Assembly: GCA_017392945.1 (NCBI GenBank)
Contig: JAFOSK010000134.1
Location: forward strand, 1-34,739
Direction of reading: 5' to 3'
Source: Treponema sp.
GTDB lineage: Bacteria > Spirochaetota > Spirochaetia > Treponematales > Treponemataceae
Length of the DNA stretch: 34,739 nucleotides
Part shown: piece by piece, positions 1-9,209 of the stretch
Layout of the letters: the number at the start of each line of letters is the position of its first letter
Numbering within the stretch: the stretch's first letter is position 1
Program-made: the position numbers and the translations under genes
The notes under the pieces: model-generated
What the model was told of the DNA's origin: nothing
Database searches by the model: none
Seen by the model: the letters and a program-made list of their open reading frames with translations, nothing else

Positions 1-292
1 ACAGGCTAAATGAACGTGAGGGGGGGGGTAATATTCAGGTAGAGGCACGGGAGCGCGTCTTAACGCGCGGACAGCGTAGTTAAATCATACAGGAGGTTCT
101 AGCCGCAGGGACTTAAGTTATGCACAAAAAGCTAAAATTTATGCGTTAATGCCGGCTGCGGATAGAAAGGGGGGCGACCGGAGGGAGCGGCGTGCGAACG
201 AAAGTGAGCACCGACCGTGAGGGGAGCCCTGGATAGCCGGTTGCGGAGAAGCTTGCCTGAGAAAAAAAAGAAAAAGGAAAATTCAAAACGAA
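1..292. other. gene-free repeat-rich region
   Basis: No convincing coding region lies here. There is a run of nine G at 20-28, a perfect hairpin at 53-68 (GCGCGT, loop CTTA, ACGCGC), and two near-identical 12-mers (GCCGGCTGCGGA at 151-162, GCCGGTTGCGGA at 236-247) 85 bp apart, flanking a G-rich stretch. On the minus strand, 33-80 resembles the repeat family described at 10503 and 15799. The region is visibly more GC-rich than the flanking genes. It reads as a cluster of degenerate intergenic repeat units; no function can be assigned. Confidence 0.6.
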
Positions 293-1462
293 TTAGAGTT
301 CAGCTTCTTCTTTCTGTCCGAATTCGCAGAGAGCTCCGGCAATCTGAGCATGTTCTATGAGCTCCAGGTTGCGGCGGACTTTTTTGTAAAGACGAATTTC
401 CCCGGTTCCTGTACCGCCGGAAAGCATTTTGATTGTACGACGGTTGCCTTCTGGAAGTTCGGCTGAACGAACAAACATTAAAGACGAAGGACAGAAGACA
501 TCTATATCAATGACATAGTTTGTATTGTGTGCGCTGATTGTCCAATGAAGCTTTTCCTGATCATCATTTTCGGGCATCTGGTTGAAATCCCAGTTAGATT
601 CATAAGCACGACGGCTCTGGTTTGCTTCAAAAACAACTTTTTTTCCCTCGAGGCTCGCAATAACAGAAGTGCGCCCTCCATAAACTCCTTGAATTACAAA
701 AACAGAGTCCTGCAGCGTTTTACCAGAAATTATGCTTGTAAGATTTGAAGACGAAAGGTGAACATAGGGAAAATTATATTCCCTACCGAAAGAACGGTCG
801 ATATAACCGAAAGATTTTTTTGGCTGAACCGTAAAAGCTCTGCCGTCTATTGTAAGAGTACCAGAAAATACAGTCTGAGCCCCTACCGCAAACCACTGAA
901 AATTCTTACTTTTATAACCTGCGGGAAAATCCTGGCGAATATCAAAGCGAAGATCCCAGCTTATGATTCCTGAGTCGCACATATATTCAGGATGTTCCTG
1001 AAGCTCCGACGGAGAAACTGAAATTCTACCGGAAAGGGTTGAATCTGTAAGTTCACAACCTGCCACCGAAAGAACGAACGGACGTGTCTGGAGCGATGTC
1101 TGAGACTGAGTTGTATACAAACAGACTTCTTTCGCCCCCTGCCCTAATATTCCTGCTTTTACTGAAATATATGAAGGAACCGCAATATCTTCGCTCTGAA
1201 GTTTCTGCGCAGATACAGTTCCGGCCAGAACATTCTGAAGATCCTCCGGCTGAATTTTCATGCGGCTCTTAAAGCCCAGAATCACTTCTTCCGGTGAAAT
1301 GGCCGGATTAAGACTTGAGTATTCTATAAAAAATTTGCGTTCCATTCCTGAAGAATTTTCTATTCCTGTAAAAAAGAAACGCCAAGTATTGAACCCATTT
1401 TTGCGCAGGCTTCCGCCTGGAATGAGCCGTAATATTTTGTGACTTCGTTTTGAAATAGCCAT
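293..1462 (-). CDS. tocopherol-cyclase-like (lipocalin-type fold) protein
   Basis: 389 residues from the chosen start. An in-frame start 30 nt upstream also exists, but AGAGGGGA lies 8-9 nt before the ATG at 1462, which decides for the shorter form. There is no signal peptide or membrane segment, so a cytosolic location is expected. The protein is rich in beta-strand-like stretches. The motif SFGYIDRSFGREYNFPYVH in the middle, together with tryptophan-containing strands (WDLRF, FQWFAVGAQ), recalls the GYxxKDWGxxFP segment of tocopherol-cyclase/AttH-like proteins. That resemblance is recalled, not computed. The substrate is unknown: bacteria with such proteins usually lack tocopherol, so a role on another lipid or isoprenoid is only a guess. 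It lies downstream of a small unknown gene (1545-1763) and may be cotranscribed with it. Confidence 0.6.
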   Translation of the reverse strand: MAISKRSHKILRLIPGGSLRKNGFNTWRFFFTGIENSSGMERKFFIEYSSLNPAISPEEVILGFKSRMKIQPEDLQNVLAGTVSAQKLQSEDIAVPSYISVKAGILGQGAKEVCLYTTQSQTSLQTRPFVLSVAGCELTDSTLSGRISVSPSELQEHPEYMCDSGIISWDLRFDIRQDFPAGYKSKNFQWFAVGAQTVFSGTLTIDGRAFTVQPKKSFGYIDRSFGREYNFPYVHLSSSNLTSIISGKTLQDSVFVIQGVYGGRTSVIASLEGKKVVFEANQSRRAYESNWDFNQMPENDDQEKLHWTISAHNTNYVIDIDVFCPSSLMFVRSAELPEGNRRTIKMLSGGTGTGEIRLYKKVRRNLELIEHAQIAGALCEFGQKEEAEL

Positions 1463-1544
1463 TTTGTAAAATCCCCTCTTAAATAAAAACAAAAAAACCT
1501 ATTTCATGATCGGAAACAAACGTTCTTTTAGTTAGGACTTTTTA

Positions 1545-1763
1545 CTATTTCAGAAGCTTATCTAATTTTTTTGTAACCTCTGAAGGCTCCGCAGGGAAAT
1601 TAGCATCAAGATATTCAAAGCACGTTACGGCAGCTGCCTGAGCATGCTCGTACCAGATAGAATAAAGTTCTTTATCAATATCTTCTCCTGGATACGGAGC
1701 TCCCTGAACATCAGACACTAGCTGGCGGAGCATTTCTACACACTGCTTAACTTTTTTATCCAT
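1545..1763 (-). CDS. small hypothetical protein, 72 aa
   Basis: A short, acidic, probably helical protein (MDKKVKQCVEMLRQLV...KKLDKLLK) without signal peptide or membrane segment. AAGAGG 9 nt before the ATG supports translation. Tryptophan and tyrosine sit in a central IWYEHAQAAAVTCFEYL helix. I do not recognise the family. It lies between the M16C peptidase gene (ending at 1810, same strand) and the tocopherol-cyclase-like gene. The 46 nt gap to the peptidase gene would allow read-through from it. Function unknown. Confidence 0.6.
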   Translation of the reverse strand: MDKKVKQCVEMLRQLVSDVQGAPYPGEDIDKELYSIWYEHAQAAAVTCFEYLDANFPAEPSEVTKKLDKLLK

Positions 1764-1809
1764 ATCTAAAAACCTCTTCTTTAGAAAAGAATCCTCACCA
1801 CCAATGTAA

Positions 1810-4800
1810 TTATAAAGGCAAATCTATAATATTGCCAGTCATTTTTGAATCTTTAGCTCCAATGATGACTGTTCTTGAGTTATTTTCTGAAAGAAGAATC
1901 CGTTCTGCAGCTTGTTTTAAGTCTTCCGGAGTAACTTTTAACAGAATTTCAATTTTTTTCCGGCGGTCGTCCTCGCTTATACAATACAGCTGGCGAAAAA
2001 ATCCTGCGGTTCCCCTTCCGCCCGGAGAATGAGGCTGAACTTCATCACCGTAAGTACCTGTTATATTGCGCACGCACTCATCGGAGTCCAAAAGATTTTT
2101 TGCAAAATCTTCAAGGGTATCTGCAAAAACCTGCGAAGAACGCAACGGATTTGGATCGCGAAATGTTGAAAAGCAGAAAAGACCGCTCAAATTTGCGCTT
2201 GCAGCATAGGCTCCGTAAGCACCACCAGAAGTTCTTATACGTTCCCACAAACTATTGCCAGAAAGCCAGTGCGCAAGAACAAGTTCTGCAGGATTTTTTT
2301 CTGAACCAAAAAAACTGCCGGAAAATACCCGGGCGGAAAAACCGACCTGAGATTTTATAGCAAAAAATTCTTTATCAGGAACCCTGTCTTTTTCTCCCGG
2401 AAGAAGGAGTAATTTCCGGAGCGAATCTTCGGACGGCAGATTTGGAGCAGAAAGATTTTTTAAGCCGGTATCAGCAATAAAATCCGGCAAGGATTTTTCT
2501 ACGGCAGGAAGCGTTTCTTTGTCTGCAACTACGTGAACAAGTGCGCCCGCAGCAAATAATTTTTTTGTGATTTGTTCAAACTTTTCAGCAACGGAATCAA
2601 TTCTCTGCTTATCAATTTCATTAAGTGCAAAAAGCTGGGTGAGACCGTTCCATATTTCGTCCACCATTCCAGAACGAGAATTCATGCACTGAGCTCTCTT
2701 TGAGGCAAAACGGTTACCTTTCGGAATAACAGCAGAGTTTATTGATGACAAGGCCTCCCCCATAAGAGTCTGAAGCCGTTTTTTATCTGAAAAATCTAAT
2801 TTGGAAAGGCACTCTGAAAAAATGGAGAGTGCCTGTGGCATCTTTTCGCTTATAAAGCGCACGCTGAATATGAGCCAATCACGGTCCGTACAATTAAAAG
2901 CAGCAAGATTCCTGCGGATTTTTTCGGCGGCAAGCGTTTTTGAGCCGCTGGAAGTAAGAAGCCGGGTATAGATTCCGCCCGTTTCTACGGCTGTATCGGA
3001 AGCACATTCTGCCCATGATTTGCCGTTCCAACCGGAATTTGTTGCACAATACGAATACAGAGGCAGATAAAGATAATCTTCGGCCGGAAGTACATCTACA
3101 GGGAACGCAACGGAAAGATAAACAATTCCGTTTGTATTTTCCTCATTTGTAAATACGGCAATTTCACCTTCTTTACTGGAAACAGACTTTATTTCCGTTG
3201 TAATGCATTCAACATCTGTCTTAAGGTCTGAAAGACTGAGTACTGGCATACAAGCAAGCTCTGCGGAAGTTTCATGATGCTCCTGATATTCGTGCATCAG
3301 CTTCAGGCTCTTTTTTTCCTGCTCAATATCTGAAAGAGCTGCAAGTGTCTTTATTATTTTCGCTTCTTTTTTATTTCGAAGCGAAAGATATTTTTTTGAA
3401 GGTTTTACTACGACGTATGAACGGCGTTTGTTTTTTACAAGGTATTTATTTATAAGTTCATTAACGTAATGCGGATTTTCAGAAACATTTCGACGGATTT
3501 TTTCAATTGCAGTACGGAAATAAAGCATTTCTGCAGGATTCCGGCCATAATTCCAGCCGTTTAATGCCCTGTCCAAAAGGACAAGCGCATAGGGACCTCC
3601 GGCCCGAACGATTTCACGTGTCGAAAACTCTGCACTCATAAGAGCTGCATCTATATCTTTCTGGTCTATGCCTTTCTCTGCCAATTCGGAAAGAGTACGC
3701 TCTATAAGGGAAAAGATTTTCTTTGCTGAAAAAACGCCTGCCCCGTGCATCCCGAACGACATTATAAAAAAACGGGTCTCGTTAATTGCACCAGTAAGAG
3801 GCGCTATGTCATCCCCGAGACCAGATTCTATAAGTACTTTTGAAAGCGGGGAACCATCATGACCGCTAAGAATTTCTGACAAAAATGCACATTCAACATA
3901 CTCCTGCAGATCTGAAGTCTTCCCGCACAGCCAGTTAATTGAAACAGTCGAACCGGTTGCTCCAGTATCCGGCGCAATAGCTTTTATTTTTATCGGTGAC
4001 GTTATTTCCCTTGAATTTTCAAGTCTAATAAATTCTTCTGGAACAAAAGGATAAGATTTCCGCAGTTCTGGAACTACGCAGGATTTTTCCAGACGGTCAA
4101 GAAGCTTCTCCTGAATAAAATCAAGCTGTTCTTCTGTTGAAATATTTCCGTACAGAAATAGAAGACAGTTTTCAGGTCTATAATATTTTTTATGGAAATT
4201 CTTGAAATCCTGATATGTGAAGGAAGGGATCTCAAGAGGATCTCCGCCTGAATCATATTCATAATTCGAATCTGGAAACAGAGAACGAAGCTGAATGTCA
4301 TTTGCAACAGATTCAAACGAGGAATAATTTCCTTTCATTTCATTATAGACAACCCCCTGTATTGTAAAACGGCCTTTTTCATCAAGTTCAAGTCTGTGAC
4401 CTTCCTGCATGAACGCTTCTTTTTTGAGCAGCGGAAAAAAAACAGCATCAGCATAGACATCCATAAGGTTGAAATAGTCCTTTTTGTTCATTGAACTGGC
4501 AGGATATACAGTTTTATCAGAATATGTAAGCGCATTAAGAAAGGTATTTACGCTTTGATTCATAAGGGTTGTAAACGGCTCTTTTAGCGGAAATTTTTCT
4601 GATCCGCAAAAAACGGAATGTTCCATTATGTGAGCGGCACCTGTTGAATTCTTTATCGGAGTACGAAATGCAAAAGCAAAAAGATTTTCTTCATCAGAAT
4701 TAAGAAGATGGAAAACTTCCAGTCCGGTATTACGATGCCGGAGATAAATTCCTTCTGAATTACAGTCAGGTATTTTATGAATAGAAATTAAATCAAATTT

Positions 4801-4824
4801 TTTATACGCTTTTTCAATTGCCAT
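1810..4824 (-). CDS. M16C insulinase-family peptidase, presequence-protease (PreP) type
   Basis: A 1004-residue zinc metallopeptidase of the long, single-chain M16C class that degrades short unstructured peptides inside a closed chamber. The inverted zinc motif HIMEH is at residues 65-69 (H65, E68, H69) and the third ligand is in NEMKG (E162). SVNTFLNALTYSDKTVYP at about 91-108 is typical of PreP. The C-terminal half carries the conserved SGGAYGAYA followed by FRDPN (about residues 866-891), expected in the non-catalytic half. Full family length, and no signal peptide, so cytosolic. It lies 52 nt downstream of the FliG1 gene, but no Shine-Dalgarno is visible. TATATT ends 6 nt before the ATG, suggesting its own leaderless transcript. 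Likely role: turnover of peptides, possibly signal-peptide fragments. Confidence 0.9.
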   Translation of the reverse strand: MAIEKAYKKFDLISIHKIPDCNSEGIYLRHRNTGLEVFHLLNSDEENLFAFAFRTPIKNSTGAAHIMEHSVFCGSEKFPLKEPFTTLMNQSVNTFLNALTYSDKTVYPASSMNKKDYFNLMDVYADAVFFPLLKKEAFMQEGHRLELDEKGRFTIQGVVYNEMKGNYSSFESVANDIQLRSLFPDSNYEYDSGGDPLEIPSFTYQDFKNFHKKYYRPENCLLFLYGNISTEEQLDFIQEKLLDRLEKSCVVPELRKSYPFVPEEFIRLENSREITSPIKIKAIAPDTGATGSTVSINWLCGKTSDLQEYVECAFLSEILSGHDGSPLSKVLIESGLGDDIAPLTGAINETRFFIMSFGMHGAGVFSAKKIFSLIERTLSELAEKGIDQKDIDAALMSAEFSTREIVRAGGPYALVLLDRALNGWNYGRNPAEMLYFRTAIEKIRRNVSENPHYVNELINKYLVKNKRRSYVVVKPSKKYLSLRNKKEAKIIKTLAALSDIEQEKKSLKLMHEYQEHHETSAELACMPVLSLSDLKTDVECITTEIKSVSSKEGEIAVFTNEENTNGIVYLSVAFPVDVLPAEDYLYLPLYSYCATNSGWNGKSWAECASDTAVETGGIYTRLLTSSGSKTLAAEKIRRNLAAFNCTDRDWLIFSVRFISEKMPQALSIFSECLSKLDFSDKKRLQTLMGEALSSINSAVIPKGNRFASKRAQCMNSRSGMVDEIWNGLTQLFALNEIDKQRIDSVAEKFEQITKKLFAAGALVHVVADKETLPAVEKSLPDFIADTGLKNLSAPNLPSEDSLRKLLLLPGEKDRVPDKEFFAIKSQVGFSARVFSGSFFGSEKNPAELVLAHWLSGNSLWERIRTSGGAYGAYAASANLSGLFCFSTFRDPNPLRSSQVFADTLEDFAKNLLDSDECVRNITGTYGDEVQPHSPGGRGTAGFFRQLYCISEDDRRKKIEILLKVTPEDLKQAAERILLSENNSRTVIIGAKDSKMTGNIIDLPL

Positions 4825-4836
4825 AAGCTTAATATA
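4825..4836 (-). promoter_or_regulatory. candidate -10 for leaderless M16C mRNA
   Basis: On the minus strand TATATT (4836-4831) is followed by six bases and the ATG. A start point 7 nt after the hexamer would be the A of the start codon. No good -35 is seen, and no Shine-Dalgarno is present. AT-rich DNA makes a chance match possible. Confidence 0.35.
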
Positions 4837-4876
4837 CTGAATTTATTTATAAAACTCACTAAGGACGGATAATTTT

Positions 4877-6214
4877 TTATATAAAAATATCATCATTTCT
4901 GCCATTTATTATTAGCTTTCCATCTTCATAGGCGCGTCGCAATATTGAAAAAAACTTATTCGAAATTTTATCACAATCTGATTTTCTGAACGGTGCATTA
5001 ATCTGCTGCTCTTCTAGAACCTCCGCTCGTCTTCCAGCAGAAATGCAGCTCATTATTTTTTCCTTAAAATTATCCGGCTTACCTGTTATGAGCATTGCAA
5101 TTTCATTTTCGGTAAGCTTGCGAAGTTCTTCCTGAACGAACCTGTCGTCAGAAGCTACAATATCATCAATGGTAAACAGTCGGCTTCTAAGATCCTGCCC
5201 AAGTTCAGGATCTTCATCTGCAAGATTTGAAAGTATTGAATTTTCAGCATCAGGTGACATTTTCTTTAGAATTGCGGCAAGGACATTCCTACCGTCTACG
5301 TTTTCGGCTTTTTCAGTTGTCTGGGCAAGGGATTTTTCGTGCATTGCCTGATCAACGCGCCTAAGAACTTCAGGGCTTACAGGAGCCATTTTTGCAAGTC
5401 GTTGTATGACCTGCTTTTTTTGTTCTGGTTCCATAAGATTTATTACGCCAGCTGCCTTCCTTGGTTCTAGGTGAGAGAGAACCAGTGCGCAGATCTGCTC
5501 GCTTTCATCTGCAAGAAGAAAAAGAATTCTTTCTGTATCTGCGTCATTAAGATAATCAAAAGGTTTTGCCCCCCTGAAGGGTGCTGCTTTTTCTATAAGC
5601 TGTTTTGCACGTTCAGGACCATAAGCCTTTTCTAGAATTTCACGGGCTGTGTCCATACCACCGGATTCACGGGATCTTTCTAGAAGATTCTGAAATTCTT
5701 CCAAAATAACGCTGGATTCTTCAGGAGAAACCGAACGTATTGAGGCAATTTCAGGAATGATTTTTTCTGTCTGCTCTGCGCTAAGATGCGGCAATATTTT
5801 TGCAGCTTCGTCAACACCTATAAGAAGCAAGAACTTTGCAACTCTGCGGTATACGGAATCCCTTCCGTCTTCTTCCTTCTGACTTACAGGAACTTTTATG
5901 AGTCCTCCGGACTTAAGATATTCCGTTGGATCATCCAGAATTCTTGAAACTTCTTTATTTACATCGCGAAATAAAGGCTTTTCTACAGGCTTTGCATATG
6001 TATACGAATTATTTGGAGCATCTGCAGACTTATTAGTATTTTCAAAAGGATTCTGTACAGCTTTTTCAAATCCAATTTTTTTATCAGCGGTATTATCCTG
6101 ACGATGAACACGAGGAGGCACAAAAGGCTTTGGCTCACTCTTTTCTGAAGAAGATGTTTTTTCCGGCTTTTGTAATGAGCCGTATGCTTTTGAACGCAGA
6201 TCATTTAAATTCAT
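4877..6214 (-). CDS. fliG1: flagellar motor switch protein FliG paralogue (FliG1 type)
   Basis: 445 residues. Residues 1-118 are a polar, low-complexity extension rich in Lys, Pro, Asn and Ser. The FliG N/middle part begins near VYRRVAKFLLLIGVDEAAKI (121-140), and armadillo-like helices follow. At the position of the EHPQ motif of canonical FliG the sequence is ESEQ (237-240, ADESEQICALVLSHL), so that motif is degraded. The C-terminal domain (about 345-445, ELRKLTENEIAMLITGKP...) keeps the general FliG-C pattern. Spirochaetes carry two FliG proteins. In Borrelia, FliG2 is the motor component, while FliG1 is polar and affects assembly of one filament bundle. The extension and degraded motif fit FliG1. 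The gene lies 24 nt after an exported M16-like gene, in an apparent operon of peptidase genes. An AGGG 11 nt upstream is a weak ribosome site. Confidence 0.85.
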   Translation of the reverse strand: MNLNDLRSKAYGSLQKPEKTSSSEKSEPKPFVPPRVHRQDNTADKKIGFEKAVQNPFENTNKSADAPNNSYTYAKPVEKPLFRDVNKEVSRILDDPTEYLKSGGLIKVPVSQKEEDGRDSVYRRVAKFLLLIGVDEAAKILPHLSAEQTEKIIPEIASIRSVSPEESSVILEEFQNLLERSRESGGMDTAREILEKAYGPERAKQLIEKAAPFRGAKPFDYLNDADTERILFLLADESEQICALVLSHLEPRKAAGVINLMEPEQKKQVIQRLAKMAPVSPEVLRRVDQAMHEKSLAQTTEKAENVDGRNVLAAILKKMSPDAENSILSNLADEDPELGQDLRSRLFTIDDIVASDDRFVQEELRKLTENEIAMLITGKPDNFKEKIMSCISAGRRAEVLEEQQINAPFRKSDCDKISNKFFSILRRAYEDGKLIINGRNDDIFI

Positions 6215-6238
6215 AATTTATACTACCCTGATGGATTT

Positions 6239-7600
6239 TTAAAAGCTTATTTTTTCTTCTTCCATGGGACCCACGACAGCAAACCATCTGCCTTTAGGCT
6301 TTACCCAATAAGTATCAAAAACCCGTTCTATATCTGTTACTGTTATTTTTTTTACGGTTTCCACACGTTTATCCGCAAATGAAACATCTCCGAATTGAAG
6401 CAAGCTTGTCGACATGCGAAGTGCAGTTCCATTAACCGTTGCCTGAGAATAATATCTTGAAGTTATGTAACGGTTCACATAACCTTCAAGCCGTTTTTCC
6501 AAAGGTTCAAGAACATAAGTTCCGTCTTCATTTATGGAACTTATCGTTTTTCCTGACCTCAGGATCGAACGACATTCTTCAAGTGCAGAAGAAAATTTTT
6601 TTAAATCCGTAGTCCGTATGAGCATCTCTACTCCAAACGGGGCATCTGAATTTAAAACCTGACTGACCGGTGTATAACAAATTCCGTTTTTTTCGCGAAC
6701 TATATTGTGCATGATATCTGTAAAAATTGCAGCCGTTATGCAGGCTGTAAGATAGTCCGGACTTTTTGCAGAAGGAGAAGCAAAAGCACGCATAACTTCC
6801 GCTGCTCCAGCAGCATTCTGATGAACCAGCACAACGGGAGAACCTTCTACTGAAATTTCTGGGATTTTTTCAGTATGCAAAGGCGACGTACCAGCTTTTA
6901 TGCCAGAAAAAGCCCCGTTCAAAAGACCTAATAGTTTTTCGCTGTCATAACATCCGGCGGCAACTATACTTATCCTGCGGGAATCAAGCAAGGTTTTGTA
7001 AAAAGAAACGACCGCATCATAAGTTATGTTCTTCATAGAATCAGGTGTTACGGAGACTTTTGCTGCATAAGGATGATCCTGGTAAAGCATCATTCCAGCA
7101 TAATAGAAGAGCATAGACTGAGGGTCATTCAAAGTTTCCTGAACATCCTGCCTATAGTCATTCATAAGAAGTTCGTATTCCTTCTGGGAGAAAGCCGGAG
7201 CCATGAATGCTTCTGCAAAACGCGCAAAAGTGTCATCAAAATAATGGCTCAGACAATTCATACCAAAAGCAGACCCCGCAAAAGAAACATAGGACCTGAA
7301 TTCACCATGGGTTTCAAAAAAATATTTTTTAAGTTCATCTCGAGTATACGAGGCACTCCCCTTTGAAAGCATTGAAAAAACTGCATCCTCTAGACCGCTG
7401 TTTTCTGGAGTAAGATAAGTTACCCCACCCTTTATAATGATATAAATGGAACAAAAATCTCCGTTCCCTGCATCCTTTATATAAACAGGAATCCCATTTG
7501 AAAGCTCATACTGACGGACTTTTGAATCTTTTTTTGTTGCAAAAACATTTATGACCGCAAGCATTAAAACAAAAGCAGATAAAACAAATCTTCTTTTCAT
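6239..7600 (-). CDS. exported M16B-like protein, catalytically inactive partner
   Basis: 453 residues with a signal peptide (MKRRFVLSAFVLMLAVINVFA, cleavage likely after residue 21), so periplasmic or surface-exposed. The M16 N-terminal fold is recognisable (YELSNGIPVYIKD..., SIYIIIKGG, NSGLEDAVFSMLSKGS), but the zinc motif HxxEH is replaced by DAVFS at 72-76, removing both histidines and the glutamate. M16B enzymes often work as an alpha/beta pair in which one subunit has lost catalysis and helps bind substrate. The gene immediately upstream (7691-9109) encodes an intact exported M16B, so this is its probable partner. AGGAG 8 nt before the ATG is a good ribosome site, and the 90 nt gap contains no terminator that I can see. 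Substrate unknown. Confidence 0.85.
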   Translation of the reverse strand: MKRRFVLSAFVLMLAVINVFATKKDSKVRQYELSNGIPVYIKDAGNGDFCSIYIIIKGGVTYLTPENSGLEDAVFSMLSKGSASYTRDELKKYFFETHGEFRSYVSFAGSAFGMNCLSHYFDDTFARFAEAFMAPAFSQKEYELLMNDYRQDVQETLNDPQSMLFYYAGMMLYQDHPYAAKVSVTPDSMKNITYDAVVSFYKTLLDSRRISIVAAGCYDSEKLLGLLNGAFSGIKAGTSPLHTEKIPEISVEGSPVVLVHQNAAGAAEVMRAFASPSAKSPDYLTACITAAIFTDIMHNIVREKNGICYTPVSQVLNSDAPFGVEMLIRTTDLKKFSSALEECRSILRSGKTISSINEDGTYVLEPLEKRLEGYVNRYITSRYYSQATVNGTALRMSTSLLQFGDVSFADKRVETVKKITVTDIERVFDTYWVKPKGRWFAVVGPMEEEKISF

Positions 7601-7690
7601 AAAAATCTCCTGATATCAGACCTATACGATTTCACCAGTGTTTTCATACGTGCCTAAGACATGTAGAATATAGCATCTTCTCCACTTAAA

Positions 7691-9109
7691 TCATTCATAC
7701 AAAAGCTTAAATCCTGTACGTTCAAACTGTTCCCTGACCTTTTCATAGACAGAAGGATTTACGAGTACCGTTACAATAGGATTTTTTCCTACAAAATAAC
7801 GCTCTGCAAAATCAGCGAGTCTTTCATTATTTACAGAAAGAAGATTCTGGTTATAAGTAAAATAATACTTTTCATCTGCAACAAGCCAAAAAAACCTGAC
7901 AGTGGAAATAAGAGAGAAGGCTGTTTCATTTTCTATAAGCCTGTCATCTTCGATTCGCTGTCTGAAACGTCCATAATCTGCAAGATCAAGAGAAGCCGCA
8001 ATATTCTTCATTGTTTCCGGCAGTAACTCTGCAAAATAAACCGCTCTTTCTGCAATATCACTTTCCGGATTTAAAAGAGTCGCTTCAAACGTAAAAAGTC
8101 CCACTGTTTTTACAGTCGGATAACCGCCGTGAACATAGGATGTATCAGGTATTCCTAACAGAGGATTTTGCACCATTGTTGTCTTAAATAATCCCTGAGG
8201 GTCGGACAGCGCCTGACAAAAAATATCCGCCGTATATGTATCATTTATATCGTAAGCTGCATCAGGTCCTCTGTATGCAACATGAACTTCTGCAAGCTCA
8301 GGAGAAATTTTGTCAAAAGGCTGAACCCGGAGCTCAATATTTGAAAAAGGCTCTTTTGTATGGCGGACCATTCCATCTGAGAACGGGTCTTTTCCCTTCT
8401 CCCATGAACCAAAAATGCGTTTTACCATGCGGTACACATCATTAGGATCAACATCACCGGCAACAAAAAGAGCAGCATTGTTCGGTATATAATATGTTTT
8501 CATTATTTCACGAAGCTGCTGGACCGTGGCTTTTTTTATATGCTCTTCGGTACCGCCTCCATCTGTTGTATAAGTCTGCTCAGGAAACAAAAGATCCATG
8601 CGGGAACGGTATATTTTATAACCTGTATCTCCAGCCTCTCCATTTATCTCTGCAATAACGACTTTTTTCTCATTTTCAAATTCTTTTTCATCAAGATTTG
8701 GAAAACGGATTGCAGCATTCCAAAATTCAAGCCCCTTTTCGGTTAGATATGAAGGAACTGTGAAGAAATAATTTACGTGTTCCACAGATGTAGTACCGTT
8801 TCTGTCAGAAACCCCCATATCACTGGTTGCACGGTCAAGCTCTGCGGCATTTTTATAAAGAGAATTTCCCTTGAACATCATGTGCTCATACAGATGAAAA
8901 AGCCCTATCGTTTCCGGAGTCTGGGTATATGCCCCGCAACGCACAGCTATTTCAATATAAGTCAGAGGCACGGAATGATCTTCTGCCACAAAGAGCGACA
9001 GCCCGTTCTTAAGCTTATATGAATATAATGATTTTACAGGGGTTTTCTCTGCAAAAGTAAAAAATACAACAACAAATATAAATAAAAGTGATGAAAAAAA
9101 CTTCTTCAT
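7691..9109 (-). CDS. exported M16B zinc metallopeptidase, active subunit
   Basis: 472 residues. The signal peptide MKKFFSSLLFIFVVVFFTFA (1-20) directs export. The zinc-binding HLYEH is at 72-76 (H72, E75, H76) in the context GLFHLYEHMMFKGN. The third ligand E154 (VIAEING) sits 78 residues later, as in the family. SVEHVNYFFTVP and YYIPNNAALFVAGDVDP are further M16B hallmarks. It is the first gene of a probable operon with an inactive M16 partner, FliG1 and an M16C peptidase. A perfect extended -10 (TGATATAAT) lies just before the ATG, which suggests the mRNA starts at or 1 nt before the start codon. An AGG 4 nt upstream of the ATG is the only Shine-Dalgarno-like element. Likely a periplasmic peptidase processing peptides or an exported protein; target unknown. 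Confidence 0.9.
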   Translation of the reverse strand: MKKFFSSLLFIFVVVFFTFAEKTPVKSLYSYKLKNGLSLFVAEDHSVPLTYIEIAVRCGAYTQTPETIGLFHLYEHMMFKGNSLYKNAAELDRATSDMGVSDRNGTTSVEHVNYFFTVPSYLTEKGLEFWNAAIRFPNLDEKEFENEKKVVIAEINGEAGDTGYKIYRSRMDLLFPEQTYTTDGGGTEEHIKKATVQQLREIMKTYYIPNNAALFVAGDVDPNDVYRMVKRIFGSWEKGKDPFSDGMVRHTKEPFSNIELRVQPFDKISPELAEVHVAYRGPDAAYDINDTYTADIFCQALSDPQGLFKTTMVQNPLLGIPDTSYVHGGYPTVKTVGLFTFEATLLNPESDIAERAVYFAELLPETMKNIAASLDLADYGRFRQRIEDDRLIENETAFSLISTVRFFWLVADEKYYFTYNQNLLSVNNERLADFAERYFVGKNPIVTVLVNPSVYEKVREQFERTGFKLLYE

Positions 9110-9125
9110 AATGCCTATTATATCA
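9110..9125 (-). promoter_or_regulatory. extended -10 promoter of M16B gene, leaderless geometry
   Basis: The minus strand reads TGA-TATAAT (9125-9117), a perfect TGn-TATAAT extended -10. Seven bases follow before the ATG at 9109, so a start 7 nt downstream gives a leader of 0-1 nt. The -35 region is poor, as is usual for extended -10 promoters. Confidence 0.5.
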
Positions 9126-9209
9126 GCATTGTGAAGAAATTTATAGTAAAATAATCATACAGATAAACAGGGATATCGTATAATCACCGACAATTTTATC
9201 ATTTCAGCA

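Noticed and set aside
20..28. G9 run as a phase-variable switch
   Set aside because: No open reading frame or promoter pair uses it within the window.
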